Shown here piece by piece: positions 1 through 5,400 of a stretch of DNA of 5,995 nt. The DNA is from JACDAN01 sp046714355 (GTDB lineage Bacteria > Actinomycetota > Thermoleophilia > Gaiellales > Gaiellaceae), in contig JBKKAR010000158.1 of assembly GCA_046714355.1 (NCBI GenBank), positions 1-5,995 of the forward strand, given 5' to 3'. Within the stretch, counting starts at the first letter, position 1; the number at the start of each line of letters is the position of its first letter. The position numbers and the translations under genes are program-made. A model generated the notes under the pieces. The model did no database searches and was not told the origin of the DNA. It saw only the letters and a program-made list of their open reading frames with translations.

Positions 1-230
1 TCGTAGGCGGGCTTATGCGCCTCGGCGAAGACGGCGGAGGCCGCGCCGCGCGAGAGCGCCTCGAGGCCGTAGGCACCGGAGCCGGCGAAGAGGTCGAGAA
101 CGCTCGCGCCGTCCACCGGCCCGATCAGGTTGAAGGCGGCCTCTCTGATCCGGTCCCCGGTCGGCCGGGTGTCGTGTCCCTTCGGCGCGAAAATCTTCGC
201 GCCCCGCTTCTCCCCGGCGATGATCCTCAA
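1..230 (-). CDS. rsmD: RsmD, 16S rRNA (guanine966-N2)-methyltransferase, N-terminal part
   Basis: The N-terminal 76 codons of an RsmD-type methyltransferase are present; the rest lies beyond base 1. The family uses S-adenosylmethionine to methylate N2 of G966 in 16S rRNA during 30S assembly. The protein opens MRIIAGEKRGAKIFAPKG, followed by the family signature TRPTGDRIREAAFN at about residues 21-34. SAM-binding motif I (DLFAGSGAYG, residues 46-55) and GLEALSRGAA come next. The start is TTG at 230-228. It overlaps the recG stop as TTGA, implying translational coupling, and the protein N-terminus matches the family's usual beginning. The catalytic (N/D)PPY motif lies outside the window and cannot be checked. 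After motif I the chain reads FAEAHKP, where relatives usually have an E-x-D/N type acidic segment; this is a small variation. Family identity is secure. Confidence 0.93.
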   Translation of the reverse strand, partial: MRIIAGEKRGAKIFAPKGHDTRPTGDRIREAAFNLIGPVDGASVLDLFAGSGAYGLEALSRGAASAVFAEAHKPAY

Positions 231-2197
231 GCAGCCAACTCGCGGTCGGCGAAGAGGCGATCGACCTCGTCGTTCAGCGGGCCCTCGTAGTCCACGAGCT
301 CCTCGGCGACCTCGCGAGCCCGCTCGAGGAGATCGCGGTCGGCACGCAGGCGCGTGAAGCGGAACTCCGACAGGCCCGCCTGGCGCGTCCCGAGCAGCTG
401 GCCCTCCCCTCGCAGCTCCAGGTCGACCTCGGCGAGCTCGAAACCGTCCGTCGTCCGCACCAGCGCCTCGAGGCGGGCGACCGCAGCCTCGGTCAGCTCC
501 TCCTTCGCCCGCGAGACGAGCAGGCAGTACGACTGCTCTGCACCACGACCGACCCGACCGCGGAGTTGGTGGAGCTGAGCGAGGCCGAACCGATCCGCCT
601 CCTGGACGATCATGATCGTCGCGTTCGGGACGTCGACGCCGACCTCGATCACCGTCGTCGCGACAAGGACGTCCAGCTCGCCGGCCTTGAACTGCGCCAT
701 CAACTCGCGGCGCTCATCCGTGCGCAGCCGCCCGTGGAGCAGTCCGACCCGGTAGCCGCGCAGCTCGCCTTTCCGCAGCCGCTCGGCCTCCCGTTCGGCC
801 GCCCTCGCCAGACTCGTCTCCGACTCCTCGATCAGCGGGCAGACGACATAGGCCTGCCGCCCGGCGTCGAGATGCTTCCGAAGGCGGTTGTAGGCCGCGC
901 TCGAACGATTCTCGGTCACCCACGCCGTCTCGATCGGCTTCCGGTTCGCGGGCGGCTTTGCGATCTCGGTCACTGACAGGTCGCCGTACACGGTCAGCGC
1001 CAGCGTTCGAGGGATGGGCGTCGCGGTCATGTGCAGGACGTGCGGGCGCCGGCCGGTGGTCAGCGCCGTCCGCTGCTCGACGCCGAAGCGATGCTGCTCG
1101 TCCACAACGGCGACGCCGAGGTCGCCCAGGTCGACGCCCTCCTGGATCAGCGCGTGCGTCCCGACGACGATCTGCGCGGCTCCGACGTCCTGCTTGACCG
1201 ACCGCGTCAGCAGCGCCAGCGGGACGCCAAGCTGGGCACAGATCGGATCGAGGGTGAGGAAGTGCTGCTCGGCGAGCGTCTCCGTCGGCGCCATCAGCGC
1301 GCCTCGCTTCCCGGCCTCGACGGCCCGGAGCAGCGCGTAGAGCGCGACGACCGTCTTTCCTGAGCCGACGTCGCCCTGGAGCAGCCGCTCCATCGGCCGC
1401 TCGCCGGCAAGATCGGCGTCGATCTCCGCGATCGCGCTCTCCTGGTCCGGTGTGAGCTGGAACGGAAGCACTTCCCGGTACCGCTTCACGACGTCGCTCG
1501 GCTGACCGAGCGAGGGAGCCCTCTCCTCGTCGCGCCCCTGTCGTCGCCGCGCGAGCCCGACCTGCAGCGCCAGCAGCTCGTCGAAGGCGAGCCGGCGGCG
1601 CGCAAGCTCGCCGACCGCCTCGTCGGTCGGCCGGTGGAGCGCGACGATGGCGTCCGCCCGCCCCGGAAGCCCTTCGCCGGCCTTCACGCCGGCCGGGAGC
1701 GGATCGACGACGTCCCGCGCGTACTCGAGCGCCCCGCCGACGACCTCGCGGAGCTTCTTGACCGTGATCTCCTCGCTCGCCGGATAGACGGGAGCGAAGT
1801 CCGCGGTCGCCGCGACCCCGTTCAGGTCGTAGGAGCGCACAGCGAACTCGCTGCCCCGGAGGTTCCCGCGGAGGCGGACCCGGGTCCCCGGCAGCAGCCG
1901 GTCCTTGAGCCAGGCCTGGTTGAACCAGACGGCCGTGATCTCGCCCGTCTCGTCCGCAACCCGGGCCTTCACGAGCTGCAGGCGGCGGGCGTGCTGGACC
2001 CGGACGCTCCGCACCTCGCCCGCGATTGCCGCCTCGTCCTCGCCGAAGAGCTCGACGATCGGGCGCTCCGGCACCGCGGGCTCATAGCGCCGGGGCCGGT
2101 ACTCGAGCGCGTCGCGGATCGTCCGCAGTCCCAGCGCGGCCAGCCGCTTCTTGACCGCGGGCCCGACCCCGGAGAGTGTCTCGAGGCCCAGCTCCAA
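227..2197 (-). CDS. recG: RecG, ATP-dependent DNA branch-migration helicase
   Basis: RecG unwinds and remodels stalled replication forks and Holliday junctions in the cytoplasm. Residues are numbered from TTG 2197. A helical start with a GVGP turn (10-13) is followed by an OB-fold wedge domain at about 56-145. The two helicase lobes carry Walker A GDVGSGKT (275-282), motif II DEQH followed by RFGV (366-373), motif III TATPIPRT (391-398) and motif VI QLRGRVGRG (544-552). The RecG-specific TRG region, ELRGEGQLLGTRQAG, begins shortly after residue 590. The length of 656 aa is slightly short for the family (about 680-740). The start is uncertain: an in-frame CTG at 2278-2276 overlaps the upstream stop as CTGA, has GGAG five bases before it, and would give 683 aa. 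The extra segment (SWPRLPGAPRPERLELG) looks protein-like. There is no in-frame ATG or GTG near either site. The frame remains open far upstream, but that part is the shadow of the corC-like gene. Confidence 0.95.
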   Translation of the reverse strand: MELGLETLSGVGPAVKKRLAALGLRTIRDALEYRPRRYEPAVPERPIVELFGEDEAAIAGEVRSVRVQHARRLQLVKARVADETGEITAVWFNQAWLKDRLLPGTRVRLRGNLRGSEFAVRSYDLNGVAATADFAPVYPASEEITVKKLREVVGGALEYARDVVDPLPAGVKAGEGLPGRADAIVALHRPTDEAVGELARRRLAFDELLALQVGLARRRQGRDEERAPSLGQPSDVVKRYREVLPFQLTPDQESAIAEIDADLAGERPMERLLQGDVGSGKTVVALYALLRAVEAGKRGALMAPTETLAEQHFLTLDPICAQLGVPLALLTRSVKQDVGAAQIVVGTHALIQEGVDLGDLGVAVVDEQHRFGVEQRTALTTGRRPHVLHMTATPIPRTLALTVYGDLSVTEIAKPPANRKPIETAWVTENRSSAAYNRLRKHLDAGRQAYVVCPLIEESETSLARAAEREAERLRKGELRGYRVGLLHGRLRTDERRELMAQFKAGELDVLVATTVIEVGVDVPNATIMIVQEADRFGLAQLHQLRGRVGRGAEQSYCLLVSRAKEELTEAAVARLEALVRTTDGFELAEVDLELRGEGQLLGTRQAGLSEFRFTRLRADRDLLERAREVAEELVDYEGPLNDEVDRLFADRELAA

Positions 2198-2274
2198 GCG
2201 CTCCGGCCGCGGAGCTCCCGGGAGGCGCGGCCACGACGGAGGAGTCCCGTCCCCCGCGAAGCCGCGAAGCGGCG

Positions 2275-3597
2275 TCAGGCCGACTCCGCTGAGGCCGCTT
2301 CGACCTCCTCCGACGGGGCGAACTCGACGTGGAGCTTCTCGATCCTGGTGCCCTGTACCTCGATGATCGTGAACTTGAGCCCGTTCCAGGCCACCTCGTC
2401 GCCGGCCTCGGGTGCCCGTCCCAGCTGGCCGAAGACGAATCCGGCCAGCGTGTGGTAGTCGTCGTCCGGCATCTCGACGTGGAACTGCTCGTTGAAGTCG
2501 TCGATCGGGAACGTTCCGTCCACCCGGATCGTGTGCTCGTCGATTCGCTCGAGAGACTCGTCCGGCAGGTCGTATTCGTCCTCGATCTCCCCGACGATCT
2601 CCTCGAGGAGGTCCTCGAGGGTGACGATCCCCTGCATCGAGCCGTACTCGTCGACGACGACCGCCATGTGCTGGTTCTGGGCCCGGAACTCGGCGAGCAA
2701 CGGGGCAAGGTCCTTCGTCTCGGGGACGAAGAAGGGCTTGCGGAGCAGATCCGCGATCACCACGTTGTCCGCGATCACCACGTTGTCGACGCCGCGCTCG
2801 TAGAGCGCCTTGAAGAGATCGCGAACGTGGAGGATCCCCACGATCTGATCGAGCGAGTCCTTGTATGCCGGGTACCGCGTGTACGGGGAGTCGACGACGG
2901 CCGCGAGACACTCGCGCGCGGGCAGGTCGACCGAGATCGCGACCACTTCGGGCCGGTGAACCATTACGTCGTGCGCCTCCTTCTCGGCGAACCTGAAGGC
3001 GGCGTACAGCACCTCTTGCTCGACGCCCTCGACGGCGCCGCTGTGTCCCGCCTCGGCGAGGAAGGCACGGACGTCTTCTCGGGTGTGGACGACTAGGCCC
3101 GCCGGCGCCGGCTCGATCCCGAACAGGCGGACAACGGCGTTCGCCGATGTCTGCAGAAGCCAGACGAGCGGGTGCGTGATGCGGCCCAGCAGGTCGATCG
3201 GCCAGGCAAGCGCGATCGCCAGTCGCTCTGCCCGCTGGAGCGCGATCGCCTTGGGCACGAGCTCGCCCAGCGAGACGCTCAGGAAGGTCAAGAAGAGGAA
3301 CGCGATCAGGAAGGCGACGGTCTCCGACCGAACGAAGTCCAACCAGTCGGAGACGAGAGGCTGGCCGATGGCGCCCATGGCGATGCCGGCGATCGTGATC
3401 CCCACCTGGACGGTGCTGATGAACCGCACCGGGTTGTCCATCAGCTGGAGCGCGCGCCGCGCCCCGGCACGCCCCGAGTCCGCCAGTTCCTGCAGGCGGC
3501 TGCGCCGCGCCGTCACCAGCGCGTACTCGGCGGCCACGAAGATCGCGTTCCCCAGCACGAGCAGGAGAATCACGACGATTCGGAGGAAGTCGCTCAA
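2275..3597 (-). CDS. CorC/HlyC-type membrane protein (DUF21 + CBS pair + CorC_HlyC domain)
   Basis: A 440-aa integral membrane protein of the CNNM/CorC (hemolysin C-like) family. Characterised members are implicated in Mg2+/Co2+ efflux, so a cation-export role is a family inference only. The DUF21 membrane domain covers about residues 1-165, with hydrophobic segments near 5-28, 58-82, 93-120 and 125-160. It contains the typical AEYALV near the first helix and GELVPK at 111-116. The cytoplasmic CBS pair spans about 206-332, including VDEYGSMQGIVTLEDLLEEI in the second repeat. The CorC_HlyC domain occupies about 345-428, with VDGTFPIDDFNE. The start is TTG at 3597-3595: an in-frame TAG lies 27 bases upstream, and no ATG/GTG lies between. 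No good ribosome binding site is visible; the bases before the start form a hairpin. An 18-bp tandem duplication repeats DNVVIA (271-282) between the CBS motifs. The gene leads into recG and rsmD on the same strand. Confidence 0.93.
   Translation of the reverse strand: MSDFLRIVVILLLVLGNAIFVAAEYALVTARRSRLQELADSGRAGARRALQLMDNPVRFISTVQVGITIAGIAMGAIGQPLVSDWLDFVRSETVAFLIAFLFLTFLSVSLGELVPKAIALQRAERLAIALAWPIDLLGRITHPLVWLLQTSANAVVRLFGIEPAPAGLVVHTREDVRAFLAEAGHSGAVEGVEQEVLYAAFRFAEKEAHDVMVHRPEVVAISVDLPARECLAAVVDSPYTRYPAYKDSLDQIVGILHVRDLFKALYERGVDNVVIADNVVIADLLRKPFFVPETKDLAPLLAEFRAQNQHMAVVVDEYGSMQGIVTLEDLLEEIVGEIEDEYDLPDESLERIDEHTIRVDGTFPIDDFNEQFHVEMPDDDYHTLAGFVFGQLGRAPEAGDEVAWNGLKFTIIEVQGTRIEKLHVEFAPSEEVEAASAESA
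2751..2786. repeat. Perfect 18-bp tandem duplication inside the corC-like gene
   Basis: The unit CCGCGATCACCACGTTGT occurs twice without a gap (2751-2768 and 2769-2786), and one more base (2787) continues the period. The unit is a multiple of three, so the reading frame is kept and the minus-strand protein gains a second copy of a six-residue block (DNVVIA DNVVIA, residues 271-282). Relatives usually have only one such stretch before ADLLRKP-like sequence. Exact identity of both copies suggests a recent slippage event. Confidence 0.9.
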
Positions 3598-3616
3598 GCC
3601 CGGCTTTCCCGGGCTT
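3596..3616. repeat. Perfect 8-bp stem-loop at the corC-like start codon
   Basis: AAGCCCGG (3596-3603) pairs perfectly with CCGGGCTT (3609-3616) around a five-base loop. On the minus strand the stem ends within the TTG start codon of the corC-like gene, so in the mRNA the start and its upstream region would be paired. Neither strand has a following T-run, so this is unlikely to be an intrinsic terminator. A role in limiting initiation is an inference. Confidence 0.7.
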
Positions 3617-3656
3617 GGGTACTAGACGGTCGGTCGTCGTCCACGGGAGTCGTCGG

Positions 3657-3662
3657 ATTATA
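3657..3662 (-). promoter_or_regulatory. -10 element (TATAAT) of the corC-recG-rsmD promoter
   Basis: A perfect TATAAT is read on the minus strand in an otherwise GC-rich intergenic region. Transcription would start near 3650, giving a leader of about 53 bases to the TTG at 3597; that leader includes the start-codon hairpin. No clear -35 hexamer appears 16-18 bases upstream (about 3679-3685). That region is shared with the upstream flank of the divergent gene's promoter. Confidence 0.65.
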
Positions 3663-3688
3663 GGAACGGGCCCGACGGACACCGCAGC

Positions 3689-3702
3689 CGAACATACGTT
3701 CT
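3689..3702. promoter_or_regulatory. Putative LexA (SOS) box upstream of the radical SAM gene
   Basis: CGAACATACGTTCT matches the Gram-positive LexA box CGAACRNRYGTTYC at 13 of 14 positions; only the last base differs. It also carries the CGAAC-N4-GTTC core of actinobacterial SOS boxes. The last base is the first base of the TACAAT -10 element of the plus-strand gene, so bound LexA would block RNA polymerase there. It lies upstream of the presumed -35 region of the divergent corC promoter, so control is probably mainly on the plus-strand gene. This is a sequence match with ideal placement; binding is inferred. Confidence 0.78.
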
Positions 3703-3707
3703 ACAAT
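3702..3707 (+). promoter_or_regulatory. -10 element (TACAAT) giving a predicted leaderless transcript
   Basis: TACAAT matches five of six bases of the consensus. Its last base is seven bases before the A of ATG at 3714, so the expected +1 falls on the start codon itself. Leaderless mRNAs are common in actinobacteria, and no proper ribosome binding site precedes the ATG (only AGG directly abutting it). No convincing -35 hexamer is seen at 17-18 bases spacing. Confidence 0.65.
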
Positions 3708-3713
3708 CACAGG

Positions 3714-4591
3714 ATGCGCGTCGAGTACCGGGAAGAGCCCTGCCGGAGCGCCATGAACCGGGTCAAGGGCATGGCCTTCGGATGGTCGCTGAACCCGTAC
3801 ATGGGCTGCGTGCACCGCTGCACCTTCTGCTACGTCAGGGCGTTCGAGCTCCGAGCGGAGCGTCCGTCGGACGAGCGCTACGGCACGTCGATCCGCGTGA
3901 AGACGAACATCGTCGACGTGCTCCGCAGGGAGCTGGCGCGGCCGTCCTGGGAAGGCGAGTCGGTCGCGGTCGGCGCTGCGACCGATCCGTACCAGCCGGC
4001 CGAGGGCAAGTACCGGCTGACCCGCGGGTGCCTCCAGGCCTTCGCCGCGTTCTCGAACCCGTTCCAGCTGATCACGCGCGGCCCGATGATCGTCCGCGAC
4101 GTCGACGTCCTCACGGTGGCGGCGAAGCGGGCCGAGGTCGGCATCACGTTCTCCATCCCGACCCTCGACGAGGAGGTCTGGCGGAAGACAGAGCCGAGCA
4201 CCGCTCATCCCCGCCAACGCCTGCGGGCGTTGAAGGAGCTCGTGGACGCCGGGATCCGGGTAGGCGTCGGCATGGCGCCGATCCTCCCGGGCATTAGTTC
4301 TTCGCCAAGCCAGCTACGGGAAGTCGTCCGCGCCGCTCGTGAAGCGGGAGCCTGTGGCGTCTGGACGAACTTACTCTTTCTGCGGCCGCGCTGGTCGCCG
4401 ACTTCCCGGAGCAAGTAGAGCACTACGAACGCCTCTACGCCGGTCGCGCGTACCTCGGGAACGAACACTCGAAGCCGCTACGCCCCACGGTGGCGGCGCT
4501 GGCGCGAGAGTACGGCGTCAGGGACCGTCGCCGGGTCCGCCTCGAGCCTGAGCCGCCCATGATCGCGGAGCAGTTGGCGCTGGCCGTGTAG
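3714..4591 (+). pseudogene. Radical SAM protein, SplB/Rv2578c-like, frameshifted near 4386-4391
   Basis: This is a radical SAM protein of the COG1533 superfamily, which includes spore photoproduct lyase and Rv2578c-like proteins. The iron-sulfur cluster motif CVHRCTFC (Cys32, Cys36, Cys39) sits in NPYMGCVHRCTFCYVRAFE. Downstream are GAATDPYQPAEGKYRLTRGCL, LITRGPMIVRD, TEPSTAHPRQRL and MAPILPGIS, all typical of the family. ATG 3714 is preferred over TTG 3615 because it begins where family homology begins, and a TACAAT box is placed for leaderless initiation there. Residues to about 225 (ending LLFLRP) are intact. The original frame then ends at 4418. The expected C-terminus continues in another frame from CTG 4391 (LVADFPEQVEHYERLYAGRAYLG) to TAG 4591. 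The usual PGTREHF-like segment is absent at the junction, implying a deletion of length 3n+1 or a sequence error. The N-terminal cluster domain could still be made. The substrate is unknown; a DNA-lesion role is suggested only by family and LexA box. Confidence 0.85.
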
Positions 4592-4595
4592 GTCC

Positions 4596-5096
4596 TCACG
4601 AGAGGATGCCTCTGCGGCGCCGCGTCGGGTCATGCCTGCGGGGCTTCTCCTCTCGTTCCAGCCTCTTCTCCAAACGCTCAGCTAGAGCAATCAGGTCGGC
4701 AGACTTCGGCGGGTAGCCGCCTCCGTCCCTGCTCTGGCGAAGGAGCCGGTAAGTGTCCTCGAGCTCGTCCCAGGTGGACCGATCTTCAGTGCGAAGATCC
4801 CCCATCTCTCCGCGCCTGTCCGCCCATGCCTGAAGCGGGAGCCGCGCGACAAGCTCGGGGACGTAACCCTGGTCCTCTTCACAGCGTTGAGCGATGTGCG
4901 CGCAGTCCCGCAACTCAGAGGCCACAGCGCTCAGTCCCGCTCGAAGGGGCGCCCGGTTGAGGTATTCCTGGAACGCGTCACGGTTGCGCCTGCCTCGTTG
5001 TCGGATCACCCACGCGACCAGTCCACCGATGGCAAGGACGATGAGGCCGGAAACGACGCCCACCGACACCGACCCCCAGAAGGACGCCAGCGGCAT
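4596..5096 (-). CDS. Single-pass membrane protein with cytoplasmic helical domain, unknown function
   Basis: I do not recognise a named family. From ATG 5096 the product is 166 aa, with one strong membrane helix at about residues 8-31. It is followed by a very basic stretch (RQRGRRNR, 32-39) that places the rest inside the cell. The soluble part is helical and charged: LRAGLSAVASELRDCAHIA (51-69), LPLQAW (86-91), a TWDELEDTYRLLR segment (108-120), and a C-terminal amphipathic region that may coil (LAERLEKRLEREEK, 138-151). Its layout resembles common small actinobacterial and prophage-associated anchored proteins of unknown role. The frame stays open to ATG 5285. That extension is low-complexity and overlaps a better plus-strand frame, so 5096 is preferred; ATG 5135 is also possible. 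No clear ribosome binding site supports any of them. The stop lies four bases from the radical SAM stop, so the two genes converge without a visible terminator. Confidence 0.72.
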   Translation of the reverse strand: MPLASFWGSVSVGVVSGLIVLAIGGLVAWVIRQRGRRNRDAFQEYLNRAPLRAGLSAVASELRDCAHIAQRCEEDQGYVPELVARLPLQAWADRRGEMGDLRTEDRSTWDELEDTYRLLRQSRDGGGYPPKSADLIALAERLEKRLEREEKPRRHDPTRRRRGILS

Positions 5097-5106
5097 CTGG
5101 GTCAGC

Positions 5107-5136
5107 TTGACAGGGAAAGGCGAGCAGACGAGCATC
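5107..5136 (+). promoter_or_regulatory. Putative promoter with perfect TTGACA -35
   Basis: TTGACA at 5107-5112 is a perfect -35 hexamer. At 17-18 bases spacing there is only a weak -10 (GAGCAT or AGCATC, near 5130-5136). The expected start of transcription is about 5141-5143, at the GTG of the downstream 40-codon frame, again suggesting a leaderless message. It lies just upstream of the divergent membrane-protein gene if that gene starts at 5096. Confidence 0.4.
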
Positions 5137-5142
5137 GGCTGA

Positions 5143-5265
5143 GTGAGCGCGGTACCTCCGAAGGGTGACCTGCGGTACCCGACGCTCGGCGGGACGATCT
5201 TCGTCGGCGTGTTCCTTGCGATCCTGGCAACGCTACTGACGACGTTGCTCGACCTAGAGGCTTGA
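5143..5265 (+). CDS. Possible 40-aa one-helix membrane miniprotein
   Basis: A GTG-started frame directly after an in-frame TGA encodes 40 residues. A short hydrophilic start (PPKGDLRYP, 5-13) is followed by one long hydrophobic segment at about 14-36 (GGTIFVGVFLAILATLL) and an acidic end (DLEA). Composition is that of a typical small membrane protein. The antisense reading of the same bases is a Ser/Thr/Asn/Lys/Arg-rich string expected from a shadow of a membrane helix. Third-base GC cannot decide, because the two frames share wobble positions. There is no Shine-Dalgarno sequence, but a TTGACA-containing promoter is placed for leaderless initiation. No family is recognised. It could be a chance frame. 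Confidence 0.45.
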   Translation: MSAVPPKGDLRYPTLGGTIFVGVFLAILATLLTTLLDLEA

Positions 5266-5279
5266 TGTGAAAGTGGCTC

Positions 5280-5295
5280 GGTCACTGAGATGACC
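5280..5295. repeat. Inverted repeat GGTCA-N6-TGACC
   Basis: Perfect five-base arms (5280-5284 and 5291-5295) flank a six-base spacer. They are nested within a looser AGTGG (5272-5276) / CCACT (5304-5308) pair. It lies between the miniprotein stop and the promoter of the secreted-protein gene. It could be an operator or a weak RNA hairpin; the arms are short enough to arise by chance. Confidence 0.35.
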
Positions 5296-5318
5296 TCGCT
5301 TTTCCACTCAGCGCGTTG

Positions 5319-5348
5319 TTGGCACAGACGTCACAAGAGTGCCATGAT
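5319..5348 (+). promoter_or_regulatory. Putative promoter of the secreted-protein gene
   Basis: TTGGCA (5319-5324, five of six to consensus) is followed after 18 bases by CATGAT (5343-5348, four of six). The predicted start near 5355 gives a leader of about 45 bases containing a GC-rich hairpin and the ribosome binding site. TGGCA (5320-5324) and TGCCA (5340-5344) form an inverted repeat spanning the promoter, which could also be an operator. Confidence 0.4.
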
Positions 5349-5357
5349 CGAACGAAT

Positions 5358-5374
5358 GCCCGCAGGAAGCGGGC
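5358..5374 (+). other. GC-rich leader hairpin before the secreted-protein gene
   Basis: GCCCGC (5358-5363) and GCGGGC (5369-5374) pair perfectly around a five-base loop. The hairpin ends 13 bases before the Shine-Dalgarno sequence. Only three T residues follow shortly after (ATCTTT), so it is a poor terminator. It may be an mRNA-stabilising or attenuating leader element, or a remnant terminator for the upstream miniprotein frame. Confidence 0.4.
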
Positions 5375-5387
5375 GGATCTTTAGGGG

Positions 5388-5394
5388 AGAGGAG
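5388..5394 (+). promoter_or_regulatory. Strong ribosome binding site that fixes a TTG start
   Basis: AGAGGAG ends six bases before TTG 5401, within a purine-rich run from 5383 to 5398. It is the best Shine-Dalgarno sequence in the window. It selects TTG 5401, which begins a proper signal peptide, over the upstream in-frame ATGs at 5290 and 5344. Confidence 0.75.
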
Positions 5395-5400
5395 AAAGTC

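Noticed and set aside
1634..3096. Long plus-strand frames opposite recG and corC (274 and 255 codons)
   Set aside because: Their translations are Arg/Asp/Leu/Val-rich mirror images of the minus-strand genes and lack independent motifs, ribosome binding sites or promoters.
3596..3616. The hairpin at the corC start as an intrinsic terminator
   Set aside because: There is no T-run on either strand, and it lies between divergent starts, where a terminator is not expected.
2279..3682. A continuous minus-strand frame that would fuse about 467 extra codons to RecG
   Set aside because: The added part is Arg/Gly/Pro-rich shadow sequence, antisense to nothing but in another frame of the well-supported corC-like gene, and shows no domain motif. 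High GC makes such open frames common.
3615..3713. TTG at 3615 as the radical SAM start, adding 33 residues
   Set aside because: It would translate through the LexA box and -10 element, has no ribosome binding site, and adds residues without family character. ATG 3714 fits family homology and the promoter spacing.
4382..4389. GCGGCCGC at the frame break as a cloning scar
   Set aside because: Eight-base GC palindromes are frequent in such GC-rich DNA, and no vector-like sequence is visible. Kept only as a note at the junction.
4371..4391. Programmed ribosomal frameshift in the radical SAM gene
   Set aside because: No slippery heptamer or following stem is seen. The conserved segment at the junction is missing as well, which a programmed shift would not explain.
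5136..5285. N-terminal extension of the minus-strand membrane protein up to ATG 5285
   Set aside because: The added residues are Ser/Thr/Arg/Asn low-complexity and read antisense as a clean membrane helix. They look like a shadow of the plus-strand 40-codon frame.
5290..5400. ATG 5290 or 5344 as the start of the secreted protein
   Set aside because: They would bury the signal peptide behind 19-37 polar residues, and neither has a ribosome binding site. TTG 5401 has AGAGGAG at six bases and gives a normal signal peptide.
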